From positions 1-64,000 of the forward strand of contig MUGG01000163.1 of NCBI GenBank assembly GCA_002148405.1: 64,000 bases of DNA, written 5' to 3'. The notes beneath the pieces were generated by a model. It was not told the DNA's origin, made no database searches, and saw nothing but the letters and a program-made list of their open reading frames with translations. Both the position numbers and the translations under genes were made by a program. Numbering within the stretch: position 1 is the first letter of the stretch; each line of letters begins with the position of its first letter. Shown piece after piece: positions 44,391-53,093 of this stretch. This stretch comes from Alkalinema sp. CACIAM 70d. GTDB lineage: Bacteria; Cyanobacteriota; Cyanobacteriia; Leptolyngbyales; Leptolyngbyaceae.

Positions 44391-46172
44391 CTAAGAAATC
44401 GAGAATCGTACCAGTTGATAAACCCCTGCTGTTGCCAGAGATTGGTAGCGATCGGTGGAGATTTGGGCTTCTTCCAAAGTTTTTGGCGTTGTCACTACCA
44501 GCGCTGATTTTACTGTCCCTGCTTGGCGTAACTGCTCTAGCTCAGGGCGCAGTTTGACCGATCGTGTGATGAAGACGATCGGCTGTTGGGTATAAAACAC
44601 GAGGCTGGGTTTCTCAAAGAAATTGACTGCCATGATTAATGGCTCGCCGGGGGTTTGAACTTGGCGAATTTCCGTAGCCAGTTGGCGCAGGGGCAGTTGG
44701 CGCTCCTGATCTACCAGGCCCAGTAACGGTAAAACAAATAGGGCGATGAAGAGAGCCATAGCCGCTAAATTGATTGTCCAAAGCCTGCGGTATTTCTGGA
44801 ACAGGAACGCGAGGAGGATGGCGATCGCGGCACCGCCCCAGATAGCAACTCCCAGAGAGGGCAGACCAAAGGCCGCAACTTGTTGACCCAAATTTGGCAT
44901 CGCCGGATCTCCGTTTAACCAATTGGGACAGAGCCAAGCTGCGACTGCCATCACGATCGCCAGTAATCCAGTGACCGCAAGGGTGATGATTTGCCCAAAA
45001 TTCTTTTCCTGCGGTTTGCTAGACGAAGACTGCCGCTGCTGGCTCCACCAAAGTCCGACCAGAATGGCCGCTGCGGGAATAGACGGCAAGCTGTAGGTGA
45101 TGTATTTCGTTTGGGCGATCGTAAAAAAGCCCAACACAGTGCTGAACCAAATCAGTGCCAGTAATCCTAGATGTTGCTGGCGATCGGGTGATCGCCAAGG
45201 TTTTTGCTGGATCACCTGGGCAATCGCGGCGGGTAAGGCCAAGGACCATGGGGCAAACCCACCCAACACCATTAAGAAGTGGTAGTACCAAGGCCCACTG
45301 TGTTTGTTCACCACTTGGGTGAAGCGGGCTACGTTATGGAAGCCGAAAAACGCATCAATAAAGGCTTGACCGTTGGCAAGATAGGCCAGGATGTACCAAG
45401 GCAGGGCGATCGCGACCAGTAAACCGATGCCCCATTTCCACGGCATCTCCTGCCAGACCTTGCGCCATTGACCAGTGAGTAATAACAACAGCGCAATGAT
45501 CGCCCCCGGTAGGACGATCGCCACGGGGCCTTTGGTCAATATCCCTAGTGCCATCAGGATCCACAACAGGATGTACCAGCGGTTCCGGCGTCGGGGTTCC
45601 GCTTGCCCATATCCACTCCAAAAGGCCAGAATCGACCCGCTGAAACACAAATTCAGCAGCATGTCAGAATAGCCGGTGCGCCCAAAGAAAATCATTTGTA
45701 GATTCAGGGCGAGGGGGGCGGTGATGAGGTAGGGCAGAGCTGGATCGATCGGTGAGGATGAGGGGCGATCCAAGGGTGCTGGGAAAGCCGTTTCGTCCTG
45801 CGGTGCGGGTGGCTCTACCGAGGGCGATCGCACTGGCTTAACCCACTGCTGAGCAATGTAAAAGATAAAGCCCACCAATGCCGTTGCTGCGAGGGCTGAG
45901 GGCAACCGCGCCGCCCAACTGTTGACCCCGATCGTCTGGTAGGCGATCGCCATCAGCCAGTAAATCAAGGGGGGCTTATCAAAGCGCGTTACGCCGTTGA
46001 AATAGGGCGTGATCCAGTCTCCGGTGACGGTCATCTGCCGTGCGGCCTCGGCAAACAGGGGTTCGGTTTCGTCTAGCAGCCCTGTACAGCCCAAGCCATA
46101 CCCAAAGGCCAACCCACCCAAGAGGCCAATCCAGATCCAAGGGACCCAGCGATTTGCTTGCAACGCCTTCAC
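44391..46172 (-). CDS. Glycosyltransferase family 39 membrane protein
   Basis: The protein has about 593 residues from GTG 46172 (VKALQANRWVPWIWIGLL), chosen because AAGGAG lies 7 bases upstream. The longer TTG form from 46256 would overlap the hydrolase gene. The catalytic region LLDETEPLFAEAARQM and FDKPPLIYWLMA is followed by about a dozen hydrophobic segments and a C-terminal soluble part (PLIMAVNFFEKPSLVFY). It belongs with ArnT/PMT-like enzymes that use polyprenyl-linked sugars. Downstream are the PIN toxin-antitoxin genes; upstream is an alpha/beta hydrolase. Confidence 0.83.
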   Translation of the reverse strand: MKALQANRWVPWIWIGLLGGLAFGYGLGCTGLLDETEPLFAEAARQMTVTGDWITPYFNGVTRFDKPPLIYWLMAIAYQTIGVNSWAARLPSALAATALVGFIFYIAQQWVKPVRSPSVEPPAPQDETAFPAPLDRPSSSPIDPALPYLITAPLALNLQMIFFGRTGYSDMLLNLCFSGSILAFWSGYGQAEPRRRNRWYILLWILMALGILTKGPVAIVLPGAIIALLLLLTGQWRKVWQEMPWKWGIGLLVAIALPWYILAYLANGQAFIDAFFGFHNVARFTQVVNKHSGPWYYHFLMVLGGFAPWSLALPAAIAQVIQQKPWRSPDRQQHLGLLALIWFSTVLGFFTIAQTKYITYSLPSIPAAAILVGLWWSQQRQSSSSKPQEKNFGQIITLAVTGLLAIVMAVAAWLCPNWLNGDPAMPNLGQQVAAFGLPSLGVAIWGGAAIAILLAFLFQKYRRLWTINLAAMALFIALFVLPLLGLVDQERQLPLRQLATEIRQVQTPGEPLIMAVNFFEKPSLVFYTQQPIVFITRSVKLRPELEQLRQAGTVKSALVVTTPKTLEEAQISTDRYQSLATAGVYQLVRFSIS

Positions 46173-46240
46173 CCGTGCACTCCTTACAGAAACCCCAATC
46201 AATATACAGGTTGAAGGGGATGCCTCGGACAGTTGGGTCG

Positions 46241-47107
46241 CTAAACCTGGACACAAACGCCCGCGAAAATCTCTCGGAACTGCTGCACGACTAAATCCGG
46301 CTGTTCTACCATGGCCAAGTGGCCGCAGTGGGGAATTTCAAACACATTGGCCCCCCATTCCTGAAACAACGGATGGAAGCTGGCCAGGTGCCGTACATAT
46401 TTCAGTTCCATGATGCGATCGTCAGTTCCAGCGATGAAGTAAACCGGCTGGCGTAGACGGGCAACAACTTGGGGTAAGCGATGAACTTCGGCTTGGGTCG
46501 TGGAGTCCAGCAGGCTTCCTTTTGCGGCTTCGGTATCCGCTGCAAGAAAGTCTACGATGCGCTGGCGTCCCCAGTGGGTTTCTAGTTTCTGAGTCACCAT
46601 GGCCTGGGCAAACACCCGATCGAGGAAGGGCACATGGTTCAACCAGCCCGGTCGGAAGCGCACCATTTGCTGTCCTGCCTGACGAAAGCGCTCAAATTCT
46701 TCCTTGAGGTAAATTCCGCCCCCAGCATTGACGCAAATCACCCCTTCCACCCGATCGGGCATGGCCTTGGCTCCCCACAGTGCAATACTCCCCCCCAGGG
46801 AATGGCCGACTAACCAGGCTTTGCGGATGCCGAGTTGCTCCAAAAGGTGGGTGAGATCCTCTGCGTAGGCTTGGAGGCTGTAGGGTGAGTGCTGGCTAAT
46901 TTCTCGGGGATGGCAGGGTTGGGATTGTCCAAAGCCCCGCAGATCGTAGGTGAGGCATTGATAACCCTGGGCCAGTCGATCGACGACAGGCCGCCAATAT
47001 CCACGGCTCAACATCCAGCCATGGACGAAAACCAAAGTTGTCTGTGAATCGGTGGGAGCGGTTAACTCATAGGTATGAGGGACTCCCAAAACAGAAATCA
47101 TCGGCAT
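46241..47107 (-). CDS. Alpha/beta hydrolase
   Basis: This 288-residue protein has the alpha/beta hydrolase signature: oxyanion loop VFVHGWMLSRG (27-37), nucleophile elbow GHSLGGS with Ser103, and C-terminal catalytic His in IPHCGHLAMVEQPD. An Asp after GTDDRIM probably completes the triad. No signal peptide is present, so the protein is cytoplasmic. The substrate is not identifiable. The start is ATG; the next gene downstream (GT39) begins 69 bp past its stop on the same strand. Confidence 0.85.
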   Translation of the reverse strand: MPMISVLGVPHTYELTAPTDSQTTLVFVHGWMLSRGYWRPVVDRLAQGYQCLTYDLRGFGQSQPCHPREISQHSPYSLQAYAEDLTHLLEQLGIRKAWLVGHSLGGSIALWGAKAMPDRVEGVICVNAGGGIYLKEEFERFRQAGQQMVRFRPGWLNHVPFLDRVFAQAMVTQKLETHWGRQRIVDFLAADTEAAKGSLLDSTTQAEVHRLPQVVARLRQPVYFIAGTDDRIMELKYVRHLASFHPLFQEWGANVFEIPHCGHLAMVEQPDLVVQQFREIFAGVCVQV

Positions 47108-47233
47108 TTTTCAATCCTACCCCGAAAGCGGAAGAGGATTTTTCCACAATTAGCCAGATCAGCCTTAGGATGGACGCAAATTGGCAGAAATGGGCAAAAA
47201 CAGGCAGAAATATTAGGCAAAAAACCATTAGCG

Positions 47234-47959
47234 CTAAAATCTGCGGCCCAGTAGCCGTTGCTTGACTCCTTCTGCGATTTTTTGGCCGAGATATTCTGGA
47301 ATCAAGCTTTCATTCGGCCCCAGCAGATAGAGAATCAACCGTGTCCGCCCACGCCACACCAACAAATTCGCATTCACCACCAGTAAATCTTCCTGCCAAA
47401 TGGCATACATCACCTTGTAGAACAGACCGGGTTGGTTATCAGCTTCGATGAGTAATGCCGGAAGGTGGAAAACCGGATCCACGTAAAATTCTGTTTCGAC
47501 CTGTTCTAACCCAGCATCAAGGTTAAACTCAACTGCGAGCATTTCTTCTACTTCAAAGCGACCCGCTAAGGCTTCCCGAATGGCGCGGCAAACGTTTTCT
47601 GCGGTCTTGTCTGTCAGGGCTTTCCCACTGCGAGAAACGATCAGCTTAATGAACACCAGCATGGGCGGATAAATTTGCCCATACAAACTCAAGCTATGAA
47701 TGGTTAACCCGTAGGCAGCCAGTACTCCAAAAATGTCGCTCAGGAGGAAAGACTGATTTCGGTAAGCAAAGTGAAGTGCGCTCTTGCTTCCCTCAGGCTT
47801 GAGTTCAATGACAGCCTGCCGTGTTTTATAAAGTTGGTAGGCCAGCCGAAGATTTTGCAGTTGAATCTCGCTGCTGACAAACTGCTCATAGAACTGAGGA
47901 AACGCTCGGTTAAAGCGCTTCAGAAGTTCTAAGGTGGATTGCTTAAGACCCAAGGCCAT
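47234..47959 (-). CDS. Cyanobacterial protein with two ACT-like segments
   Basis: This 241-residue protein has a helical N-terminus (1-55) and two beta-alpha-beta segments that look like ACT domains. The first is near FLLSDIFGVLAAYGLTIHSL and the second near PALLIEADNQPGLFYKVMY through VNANLLVWRGRTRL. The D-x-x-G-L/I layout is that of ACT repeats in GlnD-type proteins, but no nucleotidyltransferase or HD domain is present. It could sense an amino acid or nucleotide, but this is inference. It stands alone, upstream of a long divergent region. Confidence 0.6.
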   Translation of the reverse strand: MALGLKQSTLELLKRFNRAFPQFYEQFVSSEIQLQNLRLAYQLYKTRQAVIELKPEGSKSALHFAYRNQSFLLSDIFGVLAAYGLTIHSLSLYGQIYPPMLVFIKLIVSRSGKALTDKTAENVCRAIREALAGRFEVEEMLAVEFNLDAGLEQVETEFYVDPVFHLPALLIEADNQPGLFYKVMYAIWQEDLLVVNANLLVWRGRTRLILYLLGPNESLIPEYLGQKIAEGVKQRLLGRRF

Positions 47960-48370
47960 AGGGAAAAAGTTTCAGTGCAGTATCAAGGAAAAGGTTGGGC
48001 GAAAGAGAAGCAATTCTGGTGAACAGTACAGGAAGGGGAAGTCCTACGATCGACTATTTTTTGCCCATTGGAGTCAATCTATTTAGCTAGGATCTCAACC
48101 TTGGGAAACCGAATCGTATGAACGATTTGTAAATTAACCACGGTTCAATCTGGAGGAGCAGTTTCGTCCTGTTTGAACGTCTGCATACTAGATTATGCTT
48201 GTCCTGCGACCGTCAGCGCAGAATTCTAGGAGATTCTGTAAATTCCAGCCCGTCAAAATAAATTCTATGGGTCTAGATTAAGATGCCCCGTGGGAAATAC
48301 CTGATGCCAATCATCCGAACGATATACTAGCTAGTACTGATTCCACGTTATTGACCTCCACCGCGATCGC
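47960..48370. other. Divergent intergenic region, 411 bp
   Basis: The stretch lies between the ACT-like gene (minus) and the GNAT gene (plus). No ORF or RNA gene was recognised. The only distinct element is the promoter/palindrome at 48323-48336. Confidence 0.45.
48323..48336 (+). promoter_or_regulatory. -10 box overlapping a 12-bp palindrome, upstream of the GNAT gene
   Basis: TATACT (48323-48328) overlaps the perfect palindrome TACTAGCTAGTA (48325-48336). The layout would let a dimeric regulator block the -10 region of the gene starting at 48371. The -35 is not clear. Confidence 0.35.
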
Positions 48371-48895
48371 ATGGGTTTTTGGAAAAGCTTATTCAATGGG
48401 CCTGAAACTGCCTCAGCGCCGAAGACCGCCGCGCTAGAGAACTATTCTGCCGTCGAAACAACTGACGATCGCTCGACTCCACGGATTTTTTTTAGTGTCG
48501 ATCGAGAAATCGATCTCTATGAACTAGAAGAACTGTGTGATGCCGTGGGCTGGTCCCGTCGTCCCTTGCGCAAAGTCAAGAAGGCTATTCAGCACAGTTT
48601 CATGGTGGTTTCCATGTGGGAGCAACGGGGCGTCCGACGACGGATGATCGGCTTTGCCCGAGCCACCTCAGACCATGCCTTTAACGCCACCATTTGGGAT
48701 GTCGTTGTCCATCCCGATTTCCAGAGCAAAGGGCTGGGTAAGGCGTTAATGAAATTTATGATTAAAAAATTACGCAGCGAAGATATTAGCAACATCACCC
48801 TATTCGCGGACCCCCATGTGGTAGATTTCTACCGCAACCTTGGATTTATGCCCGATCCCGAAGGGATCAAAGGCATGTTCTGGTACCCCGAGTGA
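48371..48895 (+). CDS. GNAT N-acetyltransferase, Ycf52-like
   Basis: This 174-residue protein has a GNAT fold. The acetyl-CoA loop is WDVVVHPDFQSKGLGKALM, where Q-x-x-G-x-G is the CoA pyrophosphate motif. The C-terminal DFYRNLGFMPDPEGIKGMFW is typical of the group that includes plastid Ycf52. The N-terminal 45 residues are Ala/Thr-rich and probably flexible. Plastid relatives acetylate protein lysines or N-termini; the substrate here is not known. The start is ATG. Confidence 0.82.
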   Translation: MGFWKSLFNGPETASAPKTAALENYSAVETTDDRSTPRIFFSVDREIDLYELEELCDAVGWSRRPLRKVKKAIQHSFMVVSMWEQRGVRRRMIGFARATSDHAFNATIWDVVVHPDFQSKGLGKALMKFMIKKLRSEDISNITLFADPHVVDFYRNLGFMPDPEGIKGMFWYPE

Positions 48896-48977
48896 TTTGG
48901 TCGATCAAACCAGATTAGGGCCACCCCCGCAGTGCAGTCTTGATTCAATATGCCCCGATCGGTCTTGAAAGCTTCGA

Positions 48978-49466
48978 TCACGGTTGACGTTCGTAAACGA
49001 CCAACAATTTAGCTTGTTGGATCCAGTGCGCAATTTCACCTGCATTAGGGCAGAGATCTGGGCGTTGCATCATGGTCACCTGAAGTTTAAGAATCTGGCG
49101 ATGCAGTTGGCCTGCTTGGAGCTGAGCAAGGCGTTCTACGGTCGCGACTCCGGCATGGAGCAATAAGCCATTATATTGACAGCCAACACTGGGAACTCTG
49201 GCCAGATCCGCCAGCGCGACCCACTTTTGCACGTGTTGCAGGTGGAGATTGAGTTGGGTAGCGAGGGCTTCCCGCGCGGTGGCTGTCCAAGCGGTTTTTA
49301 AAAGTTGATGGGTAGTGGTGATGTTGAGCGATCGCAGTTTTGCTTGATCCGGCTCGCTCAACCCCGGTAATTGGCTTAATAACCAGTTAGCTGATTTGAG
49401 TCGTGCGGGAGCGGAACCCTTACGCTGAGGTTGGTTGGTTCGATGGGGAGTGGGTTTGTAGTGCAC
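48978..49466 (-). CDS. DUF4332 domain protein
   Basis: This 162-residue protein has a basic start (HYKPTPHRTNQPQRKGSA) and a body built of helix-hairpin-helix-like units: SQLPGLSEPDQAKLRSLNI, LADLARVPSVGCQYNGLLL and HAGVATVERLAQL. This is the pattern of DUF4332, related to DNA-binding HhH repeats. The function is unknown. It begins with GTG and converges with the GNAT gene. It is upstream of the tRNA-Pro gene on the opposite strand. Confidence 0.75.
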   Translation of the reverse strand: MHYKPTPHRTNQPQRKGSAPARLKSANWLLSQLPGLSEPDQAKLRSLNITTTHQLLKTAWTATAREALATQLNLHLQHVQKWVALADLARVPSVGCQYNGLLLHAGVATVERLAQLQAGQLHRQILKLQVTMMQRPDLCPNAGEIAHWIQQAKLLVVYERQP

Positions 49467-49566
49467 TACAGATCAGCCTTCAGAATGAGGGGTTAGGATT
49501 TTTTGCCCAGTTCAGGATCCTAGTGTAGCGAAGATCAGGATGGTTCAAAGTTGTTAAAATCTTTGC

Positions 49567-49572
49567 TATAAT
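49567..49572 (+). promoter_or_regulatory. -10 (TATAAT) of the tRNA-Pro gene
   Basis: The perfect TATAAT ends 15 bases before the mature tRNA 5' end. TTCAAA (49544-49549) lies 17 bp upstream as a weak -35. Confidence 0.6.
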
Positions 49573-49587
49573 CTCTGAGTGCCAGTA

Positions 49588-49661
49588 CGGGATGTAGCGC
49601 AGCTTGGTAGCGCGCCTGCTTTGGGAGCAGGATGTCGCAGGTTCAAATCCTGTCATCCCGA
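49588..49661 (+). tRNA. tRNA-Pro (anticodon TGG)
   Basis: This 74-nt tRNA has acceptor CGGGATG (49588-49594) pairing with CATCCCG (49654-49660) and discriminator A. The anticodon stem CCTGC/GCAGG encloses loop TTTGGGA with anticodon TGG. GGTTCAAATCC is in the T-arm. CCA is not encoded. Confidence 0.95.
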
Positions 49662-50230
49662 TTCAATCGCAATTTGCTGACTTACATTGATTGATTTGAA
49701 TAAAGTGTAGGATTCTCCGATCGTTTTGGGCATATTTAAGGATGTCGCAACGGAAGCACCTCAGCCAAATAGCTGAAATTGATTTAGCTAAGATCCTGAT
49801 TCTAGGTAACTCAACCCCCTGCTTCTCTTGCATTTTTCTTAGTTTTGTAAGAACAGGGGAACTCAAACCCTCAATCTTTCTTCTTGGGGAGAGTGGCCGG
49901 AGCACCATGGAGTCTATGGTTGCTAACATAGCATCTTGCATTCATTCAAACCAGTCTCATTCATTCAAACTACTCTACTGGCTTTGATTTTTAATTCTGA
50001 ATCGTGCGAGGGAAAAATTTACAGATGACCCACTATCCAGCAGAATGGGAAGGCCGATCGAGAGACTTCCACATCAGCTACTTTGGTGGGGGTTATTGGG
50101 ACCATAGGTTCGTCGGTTAATCCAAAGGTTGTGGCACAATGAGTCTTTCACCGATTCCTTGTCACAGCAAGCCGACAGTTAGAGCGCGCGATTTATCTAG
50201 CCCTTATTGCGTAATTTTCAGGAGATCTCA
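49662..50230. other. 569-bp stretch between tRNA-Pro and the Tic22 gene
   Basis: No believable protein gene is seen. The bases from 49888 on read like a degenerate tRNA-Ser 5' half (GGAGAGTGGCCGGAG) with a GCT-anticodon-like TTGCTAA further on. A 13-bp repeat, CATTCATTCAAAC, occurs at 49939-49951 and 49958-49970. The promoter for the Tic22 gene should be near 50100-50180. Confidence 0.4.
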
Positions 50231-51040
50231 ATGAAATCATTGGTGCGTTGGACAACGAAAGCAGGTTTGATCAGCGGTGCCCTAGTCGGTGCTGTCCTCG
50301 CCAACGGCCTTGCAGTGCTGGCGCTGACCCCCGAACAAATTACCCAGAAGCTGAGCCGAATTCCTGTGTTCACGATCGCGGATTCTAAAGGTGCGCCTCT
50401 GGTTGCGCAGCCGCCCAATGGACAGAAGGGAAATCCTGCGGCGGGTGTGTTTTTGAGCCAAAAGGATGCTCAAGGGTTCCTCGATCGCCTCAAGACGCAA
50501 AATCCTGATTTGGCTAAAAATGTCAAAATTGTGCCCGTGTCGATGGCGGAGGTCTATGACCTAGAGCGCAAGAGTGCAAGTAGTAAAGATGCCAAGCTGG
50601 AATTTGTCTATGTGCCGACGAAGCAGCAGGTGGATTCTGCGACGGCGTTGTTGAAGCAAAGTGGTCAGAAGGTGGAGCAGTTTCCTGGCACCCCGTTGTT
50701 TGCAGCCCGGGCAGGGAAGGACAAGAATAAGGGCTTTTTGACGATTCAGCAGGGAAATCAGTCGGTGATTCCGATGTTCTTTGATAAGGAACAGTTGCAG
50801 GGGTTGCTCGATCGCTTTAAGCAGCAACAACCGGATTTAGCAGCTACGGCAGATATTCAAGTCTTTCCGCTAGAAGGATTGCTGGATGCAATGCAAACCC
50901 AGAAAGATCCTCAGTTAGAAAAAATTGTGCTGGTGCCTTCGGTGGAGGCGGTGCAGTTTATTCAATCGCTCATGCAGCAGCAACCTAAGGCGGCTCCCAA
51001 TGGCCAACCGGCTGCCCAGCCCGTTGCTCCGAAGAAGTAG
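50231..51040 (+). CDS. Tic22-family periplasmic/thylakoid-lumen protein
   Basis: From ATG 50231, preceded by AGGAGATCTCA, the protein has 269 residues. It carries a signal sequence (about 1-33, with core AGLISGALVGAVLANGLAVLAL) and two related halves, each with a GVFLSQKDAQGFLDRLK- or PMFFDKEQLQGLLDRFK-like segment. This is the Tic22 repeat. Cyanobacterial Tic22 is a soluble chaperone of the periplasm and thylakoid lumen needed for outer-membrane biogenesis. The C-terminal tail is rich in Gln, Pro and Ala. A hairpin terminator follows at 51119. Confidence 0.88.
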   Translation: MKSLVRWTTKAGLISGALVGAVLANGLAVLALTPEQITQKLSRIPVFTIADSKGAPLVAQPPNGQKGNPAAGVFLSQKDAQGFLDRLKTQNPDLAKNVKIVPVSMAEVYDLERKSASSKDAKLEFVYVPTKQQVDSATALLKQSGQKVEQFPGTPLFAARAGKDKNKGFLTIQQGNQSVIPMFFDKEQLQGLLDRFKQQQPDLAATADIQVFPLEGLLDAMQTQKDPQLEKIVLVPSVEAVQFIQSLMQQQPKAAPNGQPAAQPVAPKK

Positions 51041-51465
51041 ATTGACGGTTATGCATGGGGTTCTTGGAGCGATCGCTCTGGTAGAGAACCCTGCATCGGA
51101 TGATGAATGATTAGGATGCCATCCCTTGTTACCTTATTGGCGGTAGGGATGGTTATTTTTTTGATACAGCGGCGATCGAATTGTTTTGGCTCAGACGATT
51201 TTGTTGCATCAGATGTAGTGATGCTAGTCATGAACGAAGTGGACTTGGTAGAGCGATCGCGGATTTTACGATTTTCCACAAGGTAGCTGCTTAGATCAGT
51301 CAACGATCGGATGGTGAATGTAACCAAACCGAAATTATCCGCCTCAATCTGGATAATGTCGTTATCCTGGATTTATATGGGGTCACTGGATAGCAGCCAT
51401 ATCCGGAAAATTATCCACTAAGATCCATACTAAGTACTAGTTATGTCTGTCTCTGGAGTTTTAGA
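51041..51465. other. Intergenic region after the Tic22 gene, 425 bp
   Basis: It holds an imperfect long inverted repeat (51051-51096, arms around TGCATGGGGTTCT and AGAGAACCCTGCA with GAGCGATCGCTC in the middle), then the terminator at 51119-51162. The second half (51200-51465) shows nothing recognisable and leads into an AT-richer accessory patch. Confidence 0.5.
51119..51162 (+). terminator. Rho-independent terminator of the Tic22 gene
   Basis: CCATCCC (51119-51125) pairs with GGGATGG (51146-51152) and TTATTTTTTT follows. Confidence 0.65.
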
Positions 51466-52248
51466 GTGCGAATTGAAATTGACTGTCAAATTTGCTCTCA
51501 CAACGAATCGAAAGAGAAATCCTCATTCGTGAGATATGCACGTCTCTGCTCTGTTCGTGATGACGGTATTTATGAATTTGAATGTCCTGAAGGGCACAGA
51601 TCAATAACGGTTTTACGGACACCAAAGCACGAGGTTCTTTTTGCAATTGCATCGAATGCTCTACTAGATGGATATTTGCGAGAGGCTATCGCTAGTTTTG
51701 CTGCATCCCTTGAAAGGTTCTATGAATTTGTAATTCGCGTTATCTGTCGAGCAAAATCTATTCCTCAAAAAGATATTGAAAAATGTTGGAAATCAATATC
51801 AAAACAATCTGAGCGGCAACTTGGCGCTTTTACTATGCTTTGGTTTGTAGAAATAGGTGATCCTCCAGATTTACTTCCAAACAAAATGATTGAATTGCGA
51901 AATCAAGTTATTCATCAAGGGAAAGTACCTACATATCAAGAGTGCATTAAATTTGGACAAGCTGTCATTGATGTAATATCTCCAATCGAGTGCACGATGC
52001 TTGATAAGTTTCCGGATAACCATAAAGATGAGTGTTTTGCATTGTCAAGATATGTAAGAGCAAAACACGAGCAACCACTTACGATTTTGAGTATTGCCTC
52101 TCCATTAAGTGCAGCAATTCAAGAAGATATAAGTCTTGAAATATGCTTGGAGCGATTGTGTTTACATCGTAGAGTACAGAGTGTGCCATCCATTGGTTCA
52201 GAGATTATAAAATCTATAGCAGTGCATCTTGTACAGCAAGAGATATAA
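51466..52248 (+). CDS. HEPN-like protein with N-terminal zinc finger
   Basis: This 260-residue protein begins with GTG at 51466. Residues 7-44 have CxxC and C-x3-H (CQIC; CPEGH), a likely zinc site. Residues about 60-175 are helical (NALLDGYLREAIASFAASLE, then ELRNQVIHQGK). R145-N-Q-V-I-H150 fits the Rx4-6H motif of HEPN ribonucleases or their inactive relatives. The C-terminal 80 residues have no motif I recognise. The gene is visibly AT-richer than its neighbours and stands at the edge of an accessory patch, which suggests transfer. No clear MNT-type partner is adjacent. Confidence 0.55.
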   Translation: MRIEIDCQICSHNESKEKSSFVRYARLCSVRDDGIYEFECPEGHRSITVLRTPKHEVLFAIASNALLDGYLREAIASFAASLERFYEFVIRVICRAKSIPQKDIEKCWKSISKQSERQLGAFTMLWFVEIGDPPDLLPNKMIELRNQVIHQGKVPTYQECIKFGQAVIDVISPIECTMLDKFPDNHKDECFALSRYVRAKHEQPLTILSIASPLSAAIQEDISLEICLERLCLHRRVQSVPSIGSEIIKSIAVHLVQQEI

Positions 52249-52383
52249 CAATGTCCTTGTATGTTGAAGGAGTCAGGATAGACTGATAACAATCCACCAG
52301 AGAATCTGGATAGGTTCTCAAGAATATCGACAACAGCTCTCAAGCTAAAATAAAAGAGTTCAAGTCGTAGCGAGGTTAACCCT

Positions 52384-52659
52384 ATGACAGTTCGTCAACG
52401 ACGTTATAGTAAAGAAGAGATAGCTCGACGTGGACAAGCACTCTATGAGTCCGGTATTCGGCAGCAGGTCGAAGTCGGAAACGAGGGCAAAATTGTCGCT
52501 ATTGATATTGAAACTGGAGAGTTTGAGGTCGATGAAACGGTCATAGGTGCTACCGATCGACTCTTTGAACGTCTTCCTGATGCTCAACCTTGGGGAATCC
52601 GAATTGGGCATCACGCCGTTTATCATTTTGGTTCGCGGAGTTTGAGAAAGAGTCAATGA
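52384..52659 (+). CDS. Small protein partner of the retropepsin-like protease
   Basis: The 91-residue protein is basic at the start (MTVRQRRYSKEEIARRGQAL) with an acidic middle (VAIDIETGEFEVDE). It overlaps the next gene by four bases (ATGA at 52656-52659), which indicates translational coupling. Such a small gene directly before a clan AA aspartic protease gene is a recurrent cyanobacterial pair. It may be a regulator or a substrate/antitoxin, but no function is known. No domain is recognised. Confidence 0.65.
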   Translation: MTVRQRRYSKEEIARRGQALYESGIRQQVEVGNEGKIVAIDIETGEFEVDETVIGATDRLFERLPDAQPWGIRIGHHAVYHFGSRSLRKSQ

Positions 52660-53024
52660 TACACGGAGCCGTAAATCTGCATCGTGAAGCTACTCTTCCT
52701 CTTGTAGTTGGTAACTCAACTGGTCAGAAAGAAGTTATCAACACTGTGATTGACACCGGATTTGATGGCTTTCTCTCTTTGCCATCTGAAATTATCGTTC
52801 GTCTTGAATTGCCTTGGACGATTTCCAATCCAGCAACTTTAGGTGATGGCAGCGAAGTCTTGTTTGATTTTTATGCTGGAATTGTGATTTGGGACGGGCA
52901 ATACCGCACGATCGACATTGCGGAATCAGAGACGGAACCTTTGTTAGGAATGGCAATGCTTTATGGTTATCGATTACAGATTGATAATGTTGAGGGAGGT
53001 ATCGTCCAGATTGATGTGCTGTGA
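52656..53024 (+). CDS. Clan AA aspartic protease (retropepsin-like)
   Basis: This 122-residue protein is a single-lobe aspartic protease. The catalytic motif is NTVIDTGFDGFLSLP, with Asp33-Thr34-Gly35. The flap-like stretch follows, and LLGMAMLYGYRLQIDNVEGG supplies the hydrophobic strand. Retropepsin-like proteases work as dimers. It starts with ATG overlapping the stop of the upstream gene as ATGA. The partner gene and DUF29 gene next to it form an accessory cluster. Confidence 0.8.
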   Translation: MIHGAVNLHREATLPLVVGNSTGQKEVINTVIDTGFDGFLSLPSEIIVRLELPWTISNPATLGDGSEVLFDFYAGIVIWDGQYRTIDIAESETEPLLGMAMLYGYRLQIDNVEGGIVQIDVL

Positions 53025-53093
53025 TTGTAGTTTGGGTTCGATCGGCGTAATTGCTCCTGGTATCAGTTAAGGCATTAAGAGAGGCGGTCAATC

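Noticed and set aside
44391..46256. Longer form of the GT39 protein starting at TTG 46256
   Set aside because: The extra 28 residues overlap the hydrolase gene and lack GT39 features; GTG 46172 has AAGGAG at the right distance.
49742..49987. 81-codon ORF downstream of tRNA-Pro
   Set aside because: No ribosome-binding site, no protein-like pattern, and it crosses the tRNA-like relic and a repeat.
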